Shown piece after piece: positions 1 through 13,145 of a DNA stretch of 64,000 bases (position 1 is the first letter of the stretch; each line of letters begins with the position of its first letter). The stretch spans positions 3,339,501 to 3,403,500 of the forward strand of contig CP126204.1 of NCBI GenBank assembly GCA_030272155.1, given 5' to 3'. The stretch comes from Tetradesmus obliquus. Taxonomy: Eukaryota > Chlorophyta > Chlorophyceae > Sphaeropleales > Scenedesmaceae. The notes under the pieces are model-generated. The model was not told where the DNA came from. It searched no databases and saw only the letters and a program-made list of their open reading frames with translations. The position numbers were made by a program, and so were the translations under genes.

Positions 1-49
1 CGGCTGGTTCATTGCTGACATCAGTTGCGCCGCATGTCTGTGTCTGCAG

Positions 50-839
50 GCCCAGCAGGCGCTCATGGCAGCACAGCAGGCAGCAGCAGCAGCGCCGCCC
101 AAGCCTGTTGACGGCTACGTGCCCACGCGCTTCATCAGCGACGTCTTCTGCACTGCAGCACCAGCAACGCCATCGGCAGCAGGTGAGAACGCACGGCTGT
201 CACATCAACTTCTTGCACCCATATTTCTGCCGGCGCATGCTGCTTGCTGGCTGCCAATGCCGTTTGGTTGCGATTGGCGTCTGCAGCATGAATGTAACCA
301 AGCTTACAACCAGGGCTGATCTCATACTTAGTTAATCAGCTACAGCCTGTAGACGGCTACGTGCCCATGCGCTTCATCAGCGACGTCTTCTGCACTGCAG
401 CGCCGGCAGCGCCATCGGCAGCAGGTGAGAGCGCAGAATGGCGAAGCTTTAAGCATGCAATGCATGCAGTGCATGCAATGTACATGTATGCAATGGCCTA
501 CATGCATGCTGACTTCCACTCTGCAATGCACCATGTACTGACACGGTCGCGCTCTGCTGCCTCTGCTGCTGCTGCTGGCGCTGCTGCTGCAGCTGCCGCT
601 GCCACTAAAGCTGCGTCAGGTGGCCTTAGCCCGCTGTCTGGCTGCAGCCTGGCCTACCTAGCTCGTTCACTCTGCACCACAACATGCACTGACACGGACG
701 CGCTCTGCTCCTGCTGCTGCTGCTGCTGCTGCCGCCTCTGCAGCTGCACTGGGCGTCCTGAGCCGGCTGTCCGGCTGCAGCCTGGCGCACCTCATACCGG
801 CTTGACCATCCTGCACCAAAACGTACACTGACTCCATCA

Positions 840-887
<48 letters not shown>

Positions 888-1649
888 AGCTGCAGCGGCC
901 GGCCTGAGTCCGCTGTCTGGCTGCAGCCTGGCCTACTTGGGTGTGGACAGGGAGGAGGAGTTCAGCTGTGTGATGGGAGGCGGCCCTCACCTGGCTGTGC
1001 CCGAGCCGGAGATCGCTGCAGGAGACCTGCTGGCACTCACAACCAGGTAGGGTTCAGGGTTTTAAAATATAGGGTTTAGGGTTTAGGTTTGCACATGGGT
1101 GTGGACAGGGAGGAGGAGTTCAGCTGTTATGTGGCAGTCGGCCCTCGGCAGTGCCTGAACCGGAGATCGCTGCAAGAGACCTGCTGGCACTCACAACCAG
1201 GTAGGGTTTAGGGTTTTAAGTATGAGGGGTTAGGGTTTTGTGTTTGGGCATTGACAGGGAGGAGGAGTTCAGCTGTGTGATGGGAGGGGCCCTCACTTGA
1301 CTGTGCCTGAGCCAGAGTCGCTGCAGGAGACCTGCTGGCACTCACAACCAGGTAGGTTGAGAAGGTTCAGCCGCATGTTCTGTATGCTGTGGCATTGTGT
1401 GCTGCATGCAGGGCAGCATAGAGTTGCAGGGCCCCAGCTGCTCCTACAACAGCCACTTGCACAGGTTGTGTAGTCATTTTGCAGCAGTAGTGGCGCGTTG
1501 TTCAGGCTGCATTACTCTGTGATTGCCTGACTCTCATGCTGCTGCTGTTGCTGCTGCTGCAGCTGGGTGGAGAACAGTGGTGCTGTGGTCGAGTGTGTCG
1601 GAATAGCGGCGCCTTTTTTTGGGATGCATAAATATTTGCATTACCTGAC

Positions 1650-1732
<83 letters not shown>

Positions 1733-1996
1733 AGCTGGGTGGAGAACAGCGGCGCTGTGGTGGAGTGTGAGGAGGGCGTTGAAGTGTCTCCCCTCGTGAG
1801 CTATGCGGGAGAAGGCCTGGATGCTGTTGCAGGCGAGGGTGTTACTTTTGCTGAACCCTATGACCTAACACTGCAGGGTGCTACTGGGCAGGGCAAGCCC
1901 AAGCACAATGCGGGGCCTTGGGTGGCACCAGTGCTGGTGGCATATGCGGTGGGGGCTGGCTTGGCGATTGCGAAGCAGCTGACTGGCAACAAGTAG
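50..1996 (+). CDS. UDP-N-acetylhexosamine pyrophosphorylase-like protein, C-terminal part (5' end outside window)
   Basis: Three exons join in phase: 50-182, 890-1046 and 1735-1996, giving 183 C-terminal residues; the start lies before the window. Family resemblance rests on REEEF in the second exon and on CEEGVEVSPLVSYAGEGL in the last. These match the REDEF and CEISPLISYAGEGL blocks near the end of eukaryotic UAP1 enzymes, which make UDP-GlcNAc from UTP and GlcNAc-1-phosphate in the cytosol. Differences are visible: the block after REEEF is CVMGGG rather than PLKNA. The protein also ends in a hydrophobic stretch (PWVAPVLVAYAVGAGLAIA) followed by a basic tail, like a tail anchor, which is not normal for UAP1. 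Acceptors at 889 and 1734 follow (CTG)n tracts. Partial exon copies lie at 345-425, 595-665, 720-795, 1098-1201, 1247-1351 and 1563-1590. Family call moderate; exon structure fairly sure. Confidence 0.55.
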
Positions 1997-2440
1997 ACCC
2001 GCATAAAATGCAGTAGGGTGTGATGAGGCTTGATTTTTCGCGGCAAGCACACTTGCTGGCGGTGGTGTCCTAAGGCTTTTGGGTTGGTGTGGCAGGTGCA
2101 TTTGTGTGTGCTACTGGGCAGGCGCAAGCCCAAGCACAATGCGGGGCCCTGGGTGGCACCAGTGCTGGTGGCATATGCGGTGGGGGCTGGCTTGGCGGTT
2201 GCAAAGCAGCTGACTGGCAACAAGTAGACCCGCATAAAATGCAGTAGGGTGTGATGAGGCTTGATTTTTTGCGGCAAGCACACTTGCTGGCGGTGGTGTC
2301 CTAAGGCTTTTGGGTTGGTGTGGCAGGTGCATTTGTGTGTGCTACTGGGCAGGCGCAAGCCCAAGCACAATGCGGGGCCCTGGGTGGCATATGCGGTGGG
2401 GGCTGGCTTGGCGGTTGCGAAGCAGCTGACTGGCAACACG
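1879..2440 (+). repeat. Three tandem copies (about 231-bp period) of the terminal exon tail and its 3' flank
   Basis: The block GCTACTGGGCAG...CAAGCCCAAGCACAATGCGG recurs near 1879, 2109 and 2340. Copies 1 and 2 run through the stop codon and the CCCGCATAAAATGCAGTAGG flank. Copy 3 loses a short stretch and runs into unrelated sequence after 2435. They differ by point changes and small indels. Copies 2 and 3 lie downstream of the real stop and carry no acceptor, so they are probably in the 3' UTR or intergenic. Confidence 0.8.
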
Positions 2441-3344
2441 TACATGTGCTGCACCAGATTCGGAGTGGGTTGTGGTGCAGCAATTGGTCAGCACATGAGG
2501 TCTTGTTGCGCTGCTGGGTGGTGCAGCGAGCACATCTGCAGACACAGAGCAAGCACATCTGCAGCTGCTTGTGTTGCGACTTGCCGGCACCAGCGGCCTG
2601 TGGTGTGTTGATGGGGTGTGCAGGATGCATGTGACAAACCGTGATGTGACAGGTTTTACGTGACTGCCCTGCGCTACGGGATGCGGCAGCAGCCTTGATG
2701 CAGCAGGATACTGTGAGTTGGTGCATACTAGAGATTCTCGCAGGCAGAGCATTTCTGTAACCATGTTTATCTTCAAGAAAAGTTTTTCTGAGTGGGTTTG
2801 GCAGCTACGTGATAAACTGCTCAACTGAACACGTCACGTCGCAATGTATGTTTATACATAACCCATATATGGGTTAGTACGACCTGCTGCCTGTATGACA
2901 TCTGTGATGGCCTAGGCAGGAGCAGCGCCCTCTGGCACAACCAGATGTGACAGCAGTTTTGAAAGCATGCTGGCATGTAACAGACACGACAGTATAACTC
3001 TTACTGTAGTATACTAGTAGCGGATATGACAACAGGCTCAGCCAGCCTGGCTGCAAGTTAGAGGGCTTGTAGATAGATATTGACTCCATCAAGCGATGTG
3101 CCCTACTAGCAATGCACTACTGAAGAGATGTAAACCCGTAGGTACGTGAAACCCAAGAGATATGAGTGCGCAGTTATGGCGCGGTGATGGCACGTGTGTC
3201 GTCAAGCTGTCACACATGGTGGCTAAGAAGTACGTACATCATCCCCGTCGCTATCGCAATATCGCAATCTGCCCTTCCCCCCTCTCCCTCTGCTCTGGAA
3301 TAGGGACAATCTGTATACAGATGAACAAGAAATGGCTGCCATCC
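2441..3344. other. Intergenic spacer without recognisable gene
   Basis: This lies between the convergent 3' ends of the UAP-like gene and the GT71 gene. No exon chain, RNA gene or mobile element is recognisable. Base composition is ordinary for the window and long CTG tracts are absent. Confidence 0.5.
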
Positions 3345-6300
3345 TCACACATGCTTGCACATCAGCTCACTGCCCTGGATCCACCTCACAGCCTCAGGCA
3401 GCCACACCGCCTGAGCCAGCTCAAGCGCCGACCACGCTGCTGGCATTTTGAACTTTTTTGAACGCCCAGCCCCGCCAAAATCCTGCAACCCACCAGCCTG
3501 CCGCAGCTGCATCACAGGCATCGCACCATCAGCATTCGCTGCACGGGCCGGCCCTGCAGAAGCACAAACTGCGGGCGCATTTTTGGCTGCCATCAAGTGC
3601 CAGTTGAGGTACTGCAGCATGGCTGGCGGCTCAGCTGCAGCCAGCCACTTGGACAGCCCCTCGCGCTCAAGATCTGCAACACCTGCGGGTGTATTATCAG
3701 CTGCAGACAGCGCATGCACCAGCTCGTCCACAGCTGGCTGACCTGCGAGTACAGAAGCCCACTGCACCGCCGGCGCCAGCTGCTGCTGGGCAGCCTGTTG
3801 CTGCAGCAGCTGCTCCAGGCTGCCTGCTGCATGTTGCACGTGGGTGCAGGCGTCCACAGGCGCCTGCAGCAGCTGCCGGATCTGCACTTGCTGCTGCATG
3901 CCTGCAAGCGCCTCCCCTCCTTTGCTGCTGCCGTTGCTACTGCTGGTGGTGGTAGCGTCGTGTGGAAGCAGCTGTGACAGCTGCCCCTCGCATGCTGCCA
4001 GCAGCGCTGGCTGCGGCAGCAGCGCAACGCCGAGCGCCTGGATTCTAAGGAAGCGGCCCCACACGTCTTGCGGGCACGCCTGCAAGCCCTTTGGTGCTGC
4101 TGCTGCTGGCTGCTCCACTTGCAGCAGCACCAGCCGCGTAGCGTTCATCGCAAAGATGTTGGGATGATTAGAGAGGCGCGTGCCCACCCATTCTGGCATG
4201 GGCCCTGTTACTAACGCGTAAGGTGCCGGCGGCCCTTGAGCCCAGTTTTTATGCTTGTTGAGTGTGTTATGCACCCAAGCTTGCCTCCCGTAGTGATCGT
4301 GCTGTACCATAGCCCTCAGGCGGTGGAACTCGCCAGACTTGCCACTGAGTGCGGCAGCAGGCGGGATCGGCATCTGCGCGTAGCTTGCGGCCTTGCCCGC
4401 TGCTGAGAATGCGAGCATGTAGGTGTCCTTGTCGCCCCACAGGATGTTGTAGATCACGTCTGAGTGTGTGGTGATCCACCACAGGTGCTCCAGCACATCT
4501 GCCCAGCACCACATGTACACAGCAAAGCCATGAACATCATAGTTTGAAGTTGTGAGAACATGCATGCTGCAAGAGCATAGCGCAAAGGGCGCGGAGGCGT
4601 TGATGTAGATGACAGCTGAAGAATGAGCATGTACTGCTTGAGCCATATGTAGCAGACCTATATGGACTCAGCTCGCATCCAACAAATCCTAGGCTTCAGA
4701 GATAAACATCTCTATACAGATTGATGTCGCACCCGCATGCCTCACGCGGTCCAGAAGCACATGGCCAGACTCTGCCATTCCAGGTATGGGTTGCGTGCCA
4801 GCTAGCAAGCCCTACATTGGTACAAGGGCAGGCATGCACACTGAGTCACACGCTTCACACCATGCGCCGCATTGTGCGAAAGCAATCACTGACCCATGAT
4901 GGGCTGCAACTTTATTGAACCAGGGTTGTGTTGCCGCAGTTGCTACCGCATGGCACGACTAGCGGCCAGTGCTGTGTCGCTGCTGCCGCTTCACTGCACA
5001 ACCAGTGCCATGTTGCTGCAGCAGCTACATTGCACTCACCAGGCTTGCGTTGCTGATGCCCAGTGCCTTCATAGCGTCCTGCACTGCCTGGCTGCCCCAG
5101 CGCCCGTATGCGATGTCACCCCAGTGCAGGTTGCCATGCAGCGTCATGTGAGGCCCGTTGAAGAGCTCCTCTGGGTTTATTAGCGGGTAGGTGTCTGAGT
5201 CCGCCATCAGCACCTGCAGCACATGGTGTACCAGGGTGGAATTAAGGTGGTGAAGGGGTGATAAGAAGGTGATAAGCAGGATGTATCGTGTCTGATGCAG
5301 TCAACAGCTATACACACCTGCAGCAGCTGGCACATTCATGGTTACATCCAGATACTTGCAAAGAGTATGGCCCAGGTGACCTGTTGCATACACACACTGC
5401 ACGGCCACTGCTACCTTGGCTTGCTACACCTTTCACCACGGCACAGTTTTTGCATACACCATACAACCACACATGACACGACATGGCTGTGCAATGTGCA
5501 TCACAGTCGCAGCTAGCAATAGCCGCCTGCTGCAGCACTCTACTAGCAAGGTCAGCAGTTGCGCGGTCTTTTACACAAGAGCAGCTGAATGTGCACAGCT
5601 GACCTGTTTGAAGCGGGAGTTATACAGGGCCCATGCTTTTGCCTCCCAAGGCTTCTTCTGAATCTTGTGCCCAGGGTGCTCTAGCACTGCCTGCCCTGCA
5701 CTGCAACACAATACCGTATGCTGTAACAGCATGTTAGAGATAAAGCGCTACTGCAGTACATCACATGACAGGTCTGAGTCTTGCCTCAAGCACCACCGCA
5801 GGGTGCTCCAGCACTGCCTGCCTGGCCCTGTACTGCAACACAACACAGCACAACACATATCAGGATCTAGGTCTTGCCCCAAGCACTAGCCCGTGGTGCT
5901 GCAGCATCGCCTGCCCAGCGCTGCACAGCTGACCCGCAGGTGATATCGGCATGTTACACACACACGCATGTGCAGCTGTCCTTATGAGAGGTGGGAAGTG
6001 CTGAGCACAGGCCACATGGCCCTAGGCATGGCTGCAGGCACACCTGTCGGGGGAAGCTACACGCGTGTGGACCACCTCTACCAAAGTTCCTGGCAAGGTT
6101 CTGGCAGACGCCTAGCTGCTTGTAGTCATAATCGGCTTGCACGCCGCTGCACAGTCTGGCTGCACTACTCACGGGTTGTGGTGCGCCGGGTACGGCACAG
6201 CTGACAGGTCCAAGCCATATACTGGGCCAAGCGTGGCGTTCATTGCTGCAATGGCTGCTGGGTCAACCTCTTTCTTCGAGCCGATGTAAGCTACCTCAGC

Positions 6301-7582
6301 TGGCAAAGTGCAGTTGAGCTTGTGCCTCAGTGTCTACAACAGAAGGAGCAGCAGCAGCAGGAGCAGAGCAGCAGCAGCCCCAGGCGTAACAAGGTCTTAG
6401 GCGGTTGGGGCAACATAGCACACGCCGTGTGGCACACGGCACATATGCACTAAAACAAAGTACATGCACGCTGCATGTAAAGTGATTGTAGTCAGGCAAT
6501 GTTGATCGAACTTTTCCCTCCGTCACCTGCAGCGGCGCTGCTGATGTGGTGCAGGGCGCTGTCAGCATCAGCATAGCCGACAACTCTTGTCAAAAGCGCT
6601 GGGGTCAGCAGCAGCAGCAGCAGCAGTATAACATGTGTACTCACCCACAGTGAGGCGGTGATGGCGCCCAGCATGCCTTTTCCGCCGCCGACATACACTA
6701 TGCCTCGTTCCTCAGGCAGGCTAGCGAGGCGCGCCTTGCGTTCCTGCAGCAGTAGCAGTCGGAGTGTGCATGCTGTCATATGACTCAGCATCAGTTGGCA
6801 CGAGTAAGCAGCAGCAGCAGCAAGAGTAGGATTATGACTCATCATGAGTCAGCATGATGCTGAGCAGCCACAGTAGTGGGGGTGCAGCAGAGCACCTGCC
6901 AGTGTTCGGCACGGGCACTTGAAGGCAGGCTTGGCTGCTGTTGAGATTCCAGCAGTGGTTCCACATGCCAGATTCAGCAGTGTTGCTGCGTGCACGTATC
7001 AGCAGCGGAACTGCACAAGGCCAGCAGACCAGAGTTGGACCATGCTGCTAGGCATCAGCTATGGCTGCAGGAACAGGCTGCAGGAACAAGCTGCAGGAAC
7101 CAGCTGCAGGAACAGGCTGCAGGAACAGGCTGCAGGAACATGCTGCTGCAGGAACAGGCTGCAGGAACAGGCTGCAGGAACAAGCTGCACGAACAGGCTG
7201 CCAGCCTTGCCTGAAATGCTGGTGTTGCCAGGTACTGTTTCAGCGCAGTCCTGTATGCAGCGATCAGTGGCTGCGATGGCTCCTCAGTGCTGCTGCTGCT
7301 GCTGCTGCTGCTGTTGCTGTGTGCTTTGTTGTAGCAGTATCCTGGCAGGGGACAGGTCTTCATTAAGCCCTGGAGTGCTACAACTGTCTGCTGCTGCAGC
7401 AGATGCGGCTTTGCCTGTTGTGCGTGGCCAGCGCTGCTGTTGGCTGACCAAGGCATGGGGGCAGCAGCGATGCTGATGAACAATAGCCTCATGAGGAAAA
7501 TTGTTGCCAGGGCTGCCAGGATCAGCAGTGTGCTTGGACGCAGCTGCGAGCTGTGGCCGTGGTGGTACTGCTGCTGCTTCAT
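3345..7582 (-). CDS. GT71-family (MNN1/MNN2-like) glycosyltransferase, type II membrane protein
   Basis: Eight minus-strand exons join in phase: 7582-7211, 6743-6645, 6333-6173, 6146-6076, 5686-5604, 5213-5040, 4811-4733 and 4498-3345, for 730 aa. Residues about 18-38 form a signal anchor (STLLILAALATIFLMRLLF), so the enzyme should sit in the Golgi with a lumenal catalytic domain. GT71 hallmarks appear in order: GIVYVGGGKGMLGA, KAWALYNSRF, ADSDTYPLINPEELF (DxD metal site, D267/D269), ESGHVLLDRVRH, then ILWGDKDTYMLAF (about 365-377). Such enzymes transfer mannose or another sugar from a nucleotide donor to glycoproteins. After about residue 480 there is an Ala/Gln-rich tail without known motif. 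Exon 1 seems to use a GC donor at 7210, the least certain junction. The start is the only ATG ahead of the anchor. The real sugar substrate cannot be read from sequence. Confidence 0.85.
5790..5930 (-). repeat. Acceptor-side partial copies of GT71 exon 5
   Basis: The block around the exon 5 acceptor (5668-5710) recurs in diverged form at about 5790-5840 and 5870-5930, upstream in gene sense. The copies include the acceptor region and the first bases of the exon, but not the conserved KAWALYNSRF part or its donor. Confidence 0.6.
7066..7200. repeat. 12-bp minisatellite (CTGCAGGAACAG)n
   Basis: About eleven copies of CTGCAGGAACAG with few changes and one 3-bp insertion lie in the first intron of the GT71 gene, just after the proposed GC donor. 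Read on the minus strand the unit stays open, so the end of exon 1 is ambiguous here. Confidence 0.85.
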
Positions 7583-8861
7583 TCAAAATCGCCGCTTGCA
7601 GTGACTGTGCAGCATCAGAGTTAAAGGGGGCGGGGGCAGCAGCAGTGCAGGATCAGCATGGCACCAGTCAGGTCAGGACAAGGGCAGCAGCCATGAATGC
7701 TTGCTGCAGTAGCTGACCTCATGTTTAAGGAACCGGTTATATAAAACAGCATGAAGATAAGACCTTGTAATGATGGAGGTTTACCTTGTGTGTGACTGTT
7801 GGAAAAGGGCCCTTTTCCGGGTGGGAGTTCCTTCAGATTGTCCGACCCTGCTCTTTGCCGTGCGCCGATCCTTCTTTCTGAACGCTTGTGCGTAAAAAAT
7901 GCTTATGCTTATGAATATATTCAACACTATTTGGCGAGGACATACACCACAGCACAGGCAGGGACAGTAGACCCTATCCTGTCATAACGGCACAGCTGGC
8001 CCAGCGGGTCAAACTCAGAGGTGAGAGAAATGTTGAAACAGTGCTATGCAAAAATCTGAAGACCTCGATGGCCACTGGATCTACTAGAAGTGTGCGTTCG
8101 CTCTAACAGGTTTGACCATAAGATTACGGTGTGTGCCTCTGCAATTCTTCCAGATTTTTTTCGATAACAACCTTAATGGTCCTATCAGTGATTGAGGATT
8201 GATAATCAAACCTATGTACAAGTGTTTCACGGTCCCTGAGACGCTCCTAAAGCTGGGTTGTACCTAGCGTTCTACACTCATCGCTGTAATGTCCGTTAAG
8301 GCTCTTTAGGAAACATTATAGCAGACCTGACCTCTGAATTTACTTAGTTGAGTACCTTTCACATTTGAAGACAAGTGTCAGCTGTGTCGTAATTGACTGG
8401 CAGTGTGAATGGCAGTTGAGAAGTTGCGTTGGCTAATCGTAAACTGTACGTAAAACATTTGGTTTGAAACTTACGCCATTACAGGACAGCACTAGGCTGG
8501 GGCCTGCAGTTTTTGCCCCAGTGGGAGCACCACACAGCACCACAAAAACTGGCTGAAATTGATTGCAACCTGTTGTACATATGCGCATTTGATGTAGGCC
8601 ACAGTCACGCCAAATTTGTGCCTGAACATGGTGTCCAATGATTCGACACCGTGATCGTGCGTTGAGATGACAGACAAAGAAGAAGACAACCGTAACGGGC
8701 ATGCGAAAAGTGTGACTTCCTACCCTCTAAACGATTCCGCAAACTGCAGATCGCTTCACTTTTTCTGCTGCTTGACAAACAGGCACAAGTGCACACAGCA
8801 CAGCGATAGACAGCTACTGTTAGGGCTACTGCTGCCACAGCCACACGCCATCTGAGAGATC
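7583..8861. promoter_or_regulatory. Divergent intergenic region between the GT71 and ALDH genes
   Basis: This 1.28-kb spacer separates a minus-strand start (7582) from a plus-strand start (8862), so it should hold both promoters. It is more AT-rich than the genes, notably 7740-8460. TATA-like stretches are seen at about 7739-7746 (TTATATAAAA context) and 7913-7920 (GAATATAT). No coding exon, RNA gene or repeat array was recognised. Which TATA-like site is used cannot be told. Confidence 0.4.
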
Positions 8862-11800
8862 ATGTCGATCAACGCCACCAAGCTGCGCCACGACCTGGCT
8901 CCAGCCTCCCCAGACGATTGGTGAGTGCTGTTGCTGCCTCATGTGGTGCCCACAAAACTCAGCATGGTGCACAGGCCTGGCTTGCTCTGCATGAGCTGCA
9001 GCCACACATACATGTATAAGAAGGAATTTACATGTTTGTACTGCTTGCATTCAACGCCAATGCACTGCTTTTTCAGGCTGCATCAGTGATGCTCGGTCCT
9101 GGTCCTGTGTGTCACAGCTGCAGCCACATATGCTGGGCGTCTACTTGTACAGCACTGCTGCTGCTGCTGCTGCTGCCTGCTCCAGGGGTTCGCAAACAGC
9201 ATTTGTATTGCTGCATTGCACGCTTTGTGAACCTGCAGGAAGAAGCTCACTGAGAAAGATGCATTCCAAGCACTGGAGCAGGTTAAGGGACAGGTGCGGC
9301 ACTGGGACAATGCAAATGGAATCATAAATTGTTGATTATGCAGGCCCTGTGGCACCAAACCGCATGCATGTCACAAAGTATGTCTGGTGCATTGCCTGTT
9401 GGCGGTTAGTGCACCCAGCCACTAAAGTGGATTCCCTGATCAGGCAGCAATTGCTGCTGCCAAAGCAGCTGAGTGGATATCTGATCACACAGCAGTTGCT
9501 GCTGCCAATGCATGTGGCAGCTGCTAAGCCGCTTCGCACAGGCAGCTGTGTTGTCCAATGCACATGTCCAGCCCGCGTCGGCCATGTTTGTGGTAGAACA
9601 GCACAGAGCAGTACAAACCCCACATGGATTAGGCACTGCTTGACTCACACTGGCAGCTGTTGTGTGCTGCGCCTCATGCACACCACAGCACATGCTGCAA
9701 AGTGTGTGTCTGAACTGCTGCTTCTGCTGCCGCCAGCTGCCGCGTCTAGTGGTGGTGCTGCTGCTTTTGCCGCTGTATCCCCCTCCCCTGCTGCTGCCTC
9801 CTCTTCTGTTACCTCCTTCTGTGCTTCTCCTGTTGCTGCTCAACTCGGCTGCTCTATCCTGCTGCTGCATCCCTTGCTGCTGCCTCTGCCCCCTTGTGCT
9901 GCTGTTGATCCACTGCTGCTACTGCTGCTGCTACTGCTGCTGCTAATGCTGCTGCTGATGCACCTTTCCTGCTGCTGCTGCTGCTGCCGCTGCCGCTGCC
10001 ATCACTGTTGCTGCAGCTGTTCATCAACAACAAGTGGGTCGACCCCAAGGCAGGCGGCAAGCTTGATGTAGTCGACCCGCGCACCAATGACGTGGTCAAG
10101 CAGATTGCTTCTGCCGAGCCTGATGACGTGGATGCTGCTGTCAAGGCTGCTAGGAAAGCGTTTGACGAAGGCCCCTGGCCGCGCATGGGAGGCAAGGTGG
10201 GTTGTTTCGGTTAGCAAAAATGCTGTTCCAGCAAGGGGGGGCACTAAAGAAATTCCAGGACATCATCACAAGAAACCCAAACGGGGTTCCCCCCCCCCCC
10301 CCCCCCGCACTCACCTCAAAAACTTGCGCCTGCAGGCGCCTGACTTGTTGATATGTTTATTGGTAACAGCAATAATGTATCTAGACGACTGCAGCTGTGT
10401 TAACATGTGGTTGCAGCAACCTGTCCGCCAGTTTGCCCGACCAAAAAAGTTGCTGCTGCTGGGATTTGACATGCGCCACACCAGTGATCAGTCGATTGTA
10501 AGCTGCTCCACATGTAAATAAGTGTTCACTAGCCTTGAAGAGGTGTGCAATGGTTTTATTATGATCTAAGCTTTCAGACAAGCTTATGTGTGTCTCAATC
10601 AGGCACCTGGCAAAAAAGTTAGGAAATCCAAGACACAAAGTTGACCAGGCCCCTGCCCCCCCCCCCCCCCAAAAAAAAACCACGCCGGATGGCCTTAAAA
10701 ACTTTGCAGTAGGCAATTGTTATGTTAAATAACATGTCCTAACGTTTTCAGGCGGAAATGAATGATGATGCTGTCAGTGGATGGAGTGGCCCCCCCCCTT
10801 GGTTCCAGCGTATATTCTGATGTACTGGTGAAGACGGTGCGGAAAAGCTGTTTGCTGGTGCGTTGTTGGGTTTTCTGAATGAACGCCATTTCAAAGTTCA
10901 GCGCATTTCGTGCTGACGTGGATGCTGCTGTCAAGGCTGCCCGCAAGGCTTTTGATGAGGGGCCCTGGCCGCGCATAGGGGGCAAGGTGGGTTTTACATA
11001 GCGGGTTGGTAACAACGTTTGTTGCAGCAGAAAGTAACTCAAATGCTGTGTGCTGTTGCAATTGGGTTTGTTTGTGGATTGTGTTGCTGGGCAGGATTTG
11101 ACTGAAAGTGCAACACATTTGCCGGGCCTGCTGTCAAAGCAAGGCTGCTGATTCTCTGCGCAACCACCTGCATTGATTCTGGCCAGGTTGGCCTGCTGCC
11201 TGCATGCCAGCCTGGACAATACTTACAGGCACCATCCCACTGCTGGTGTGACAACGGTGTTTGCTTCTGACCTGTGTTGTTGTGTGGCCCGCGGCAGGCT
11301 GCTGAGCAAGCTGGCTGACCTTATGCAGGCCAACTTCATGCTGCTGGCGCTGCTGGGGAGCCCGGGACACACATAGCAACACGCCTGCCATGTTTTTATC
11401 ACTCACAGGGTCGCGGGCGCCTGCTGAGCAAGCTGGCTGACCTCATGGAGGCCAACCTGGCGCAGCTAGAGAGCTGAACAGAAGTAGAATTTGATTTCTG
11501 CGACTGCCTGTTGTAACATTTCCCCTGTGTAGGGGCGCGGCAGGCTGCTCAGCAAGCTGGCTGACCTGATGTCGGCCCAGCTGACGCAGCTGTCGCTGCT
11601 GGCGAGGCTGGATGCACTGAAACATGTTCTCTGTCTGCATCCGCATGCATGTCTGTTCCTGAGCAGGGCCGCGGCAGGCTGCTGTCCAAGCTGGCTGACC
11701 TGATGGAGGAGCATCTGACGAAGCTGGCGCTGCTGGAGAGCCTGGATGCAGGCAAGCCGCTCAGCCAGAGCATGCTCAAGGAGATCCCTCTGTGCATCGA

Positions 11801-12681
11801 CAACTTCAGATACTTTGCTGCGTGAGCAGTGGCTCTATACTTCTTTGTTTTTTGGGTGTGTCAGAGCATGCTCAAGGAGATCCCGCTGTGTATCGACAAC
11901 TTCTGCTACTTTGCCGGGTGAGCAGTGGCTCTATACTTCTTTATTCTTTTGGCTGTGTCAGAGCATGCTCAAGGAGATCCCGCTGTGCATTGACAACTTC
12001 CGCTGCTTTGCTGGGTGAGCAGTGGTGCGACATTACTGCAAAGTGCTGCTCAGCCAGAACATGCTCATGGAGATCCTGCTGTGCATCGACAACTTCAGAT
12101 ACTTTGCCGGGTGAGCAGCTGTGGTTTGGGTGTAACCAATGAATACACGTTGCAGGGTAGCCAATCTACAGTGCAGTCAGCCCCGGGGTGAAGCTGCAAG
12201 GTCTGAGCCTGCTCAATGGATCGATGCTGCTGTACATTGACAGCTTCCGCAACTGGCTGGGTCAGGGAGTTGTAACATTGATCTTCATCATCTGCTGCTG
12301 CTGCTGCAGGTGGGTTGACAAGCTCACCGGCAAGGTGCTGCCCACAAACGTATATGGCAAGACTCCCTCCTGCTGCTGCTGCTGCTGCTGCTGCAGGTGG
12401 GCTGACAAGCTCACTGGCAAGGTGTTGCCCACTGACACGCCCCACCACGCCTACACACTGATTGAGCCGTTGGGAGTGGTGGCGGCCATCACACCATGGA
12501 ACTTCCCACTCATGGGTGAGAACTTGAGCGTGAAGTATTTTGTTCACATTCATGCTGCTGGAGCTTCCCATTTATGAGGTTTTGTTCACTCAAACAGTGG
12601 CTTGTATTGACTGCTGAGCTGCAGCCTGCAGATTGAAAGCTGTGGTGGTTTCTGCCGCCCCATGCTGACTTTGCCTGGATT

Positions 12682-12722
<41 letters not shown>

Positions 12723-12928
12723 CCACCGCCGCTGTTGCAGAGTTCACCTGGAAGGTCACACCCACACTGGCAGCAGGCAACACAGTGGTCAACTGTGATT
12801 CCAAAGACAGCAAAAATGCCGCCTGCTGCTGCTGCCGCTCACCTGCAGAGTTCACATGGAAGGTCACACCTGCACTGGGAGCAGGCAACTCCGTGGTCAT
12901 CAAGGTCCGCGACAAAAGTGAACTAATA

Positions 12929-12976
<48 letters not shown>

Positions 12977-13068
12977 GCTCACCTGCAGAGTTCACCTGGA
13001 AGGTCACACCTGCACTGGCGGCGGGCAACACAGTGGTCATCAAGGTCCGCGACAAAAGTGAACTAATG

Positions 13069-13145
<77 letters not shown>

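Noticed and set aside
7261..7320. (CTG)n/(CAG)n tracts as signs of a CRISPR array or tRNA-like repeats
   Set aside because: These are simple triplet microsatellites in eukaryotic introns or homopolymer-encoding exons. There are no spacers, and no tRNA cloverleaf was seen anywhere in the window.
9660..10016. Leu/Cys-rich open frames in the intron before ALDH exon 3
   Set aside because: They come from CTG-rich intron sequence. The ALDH frame joins exon 2 (ends 9293) to exon 3 (starts 10017) exactly in phase.
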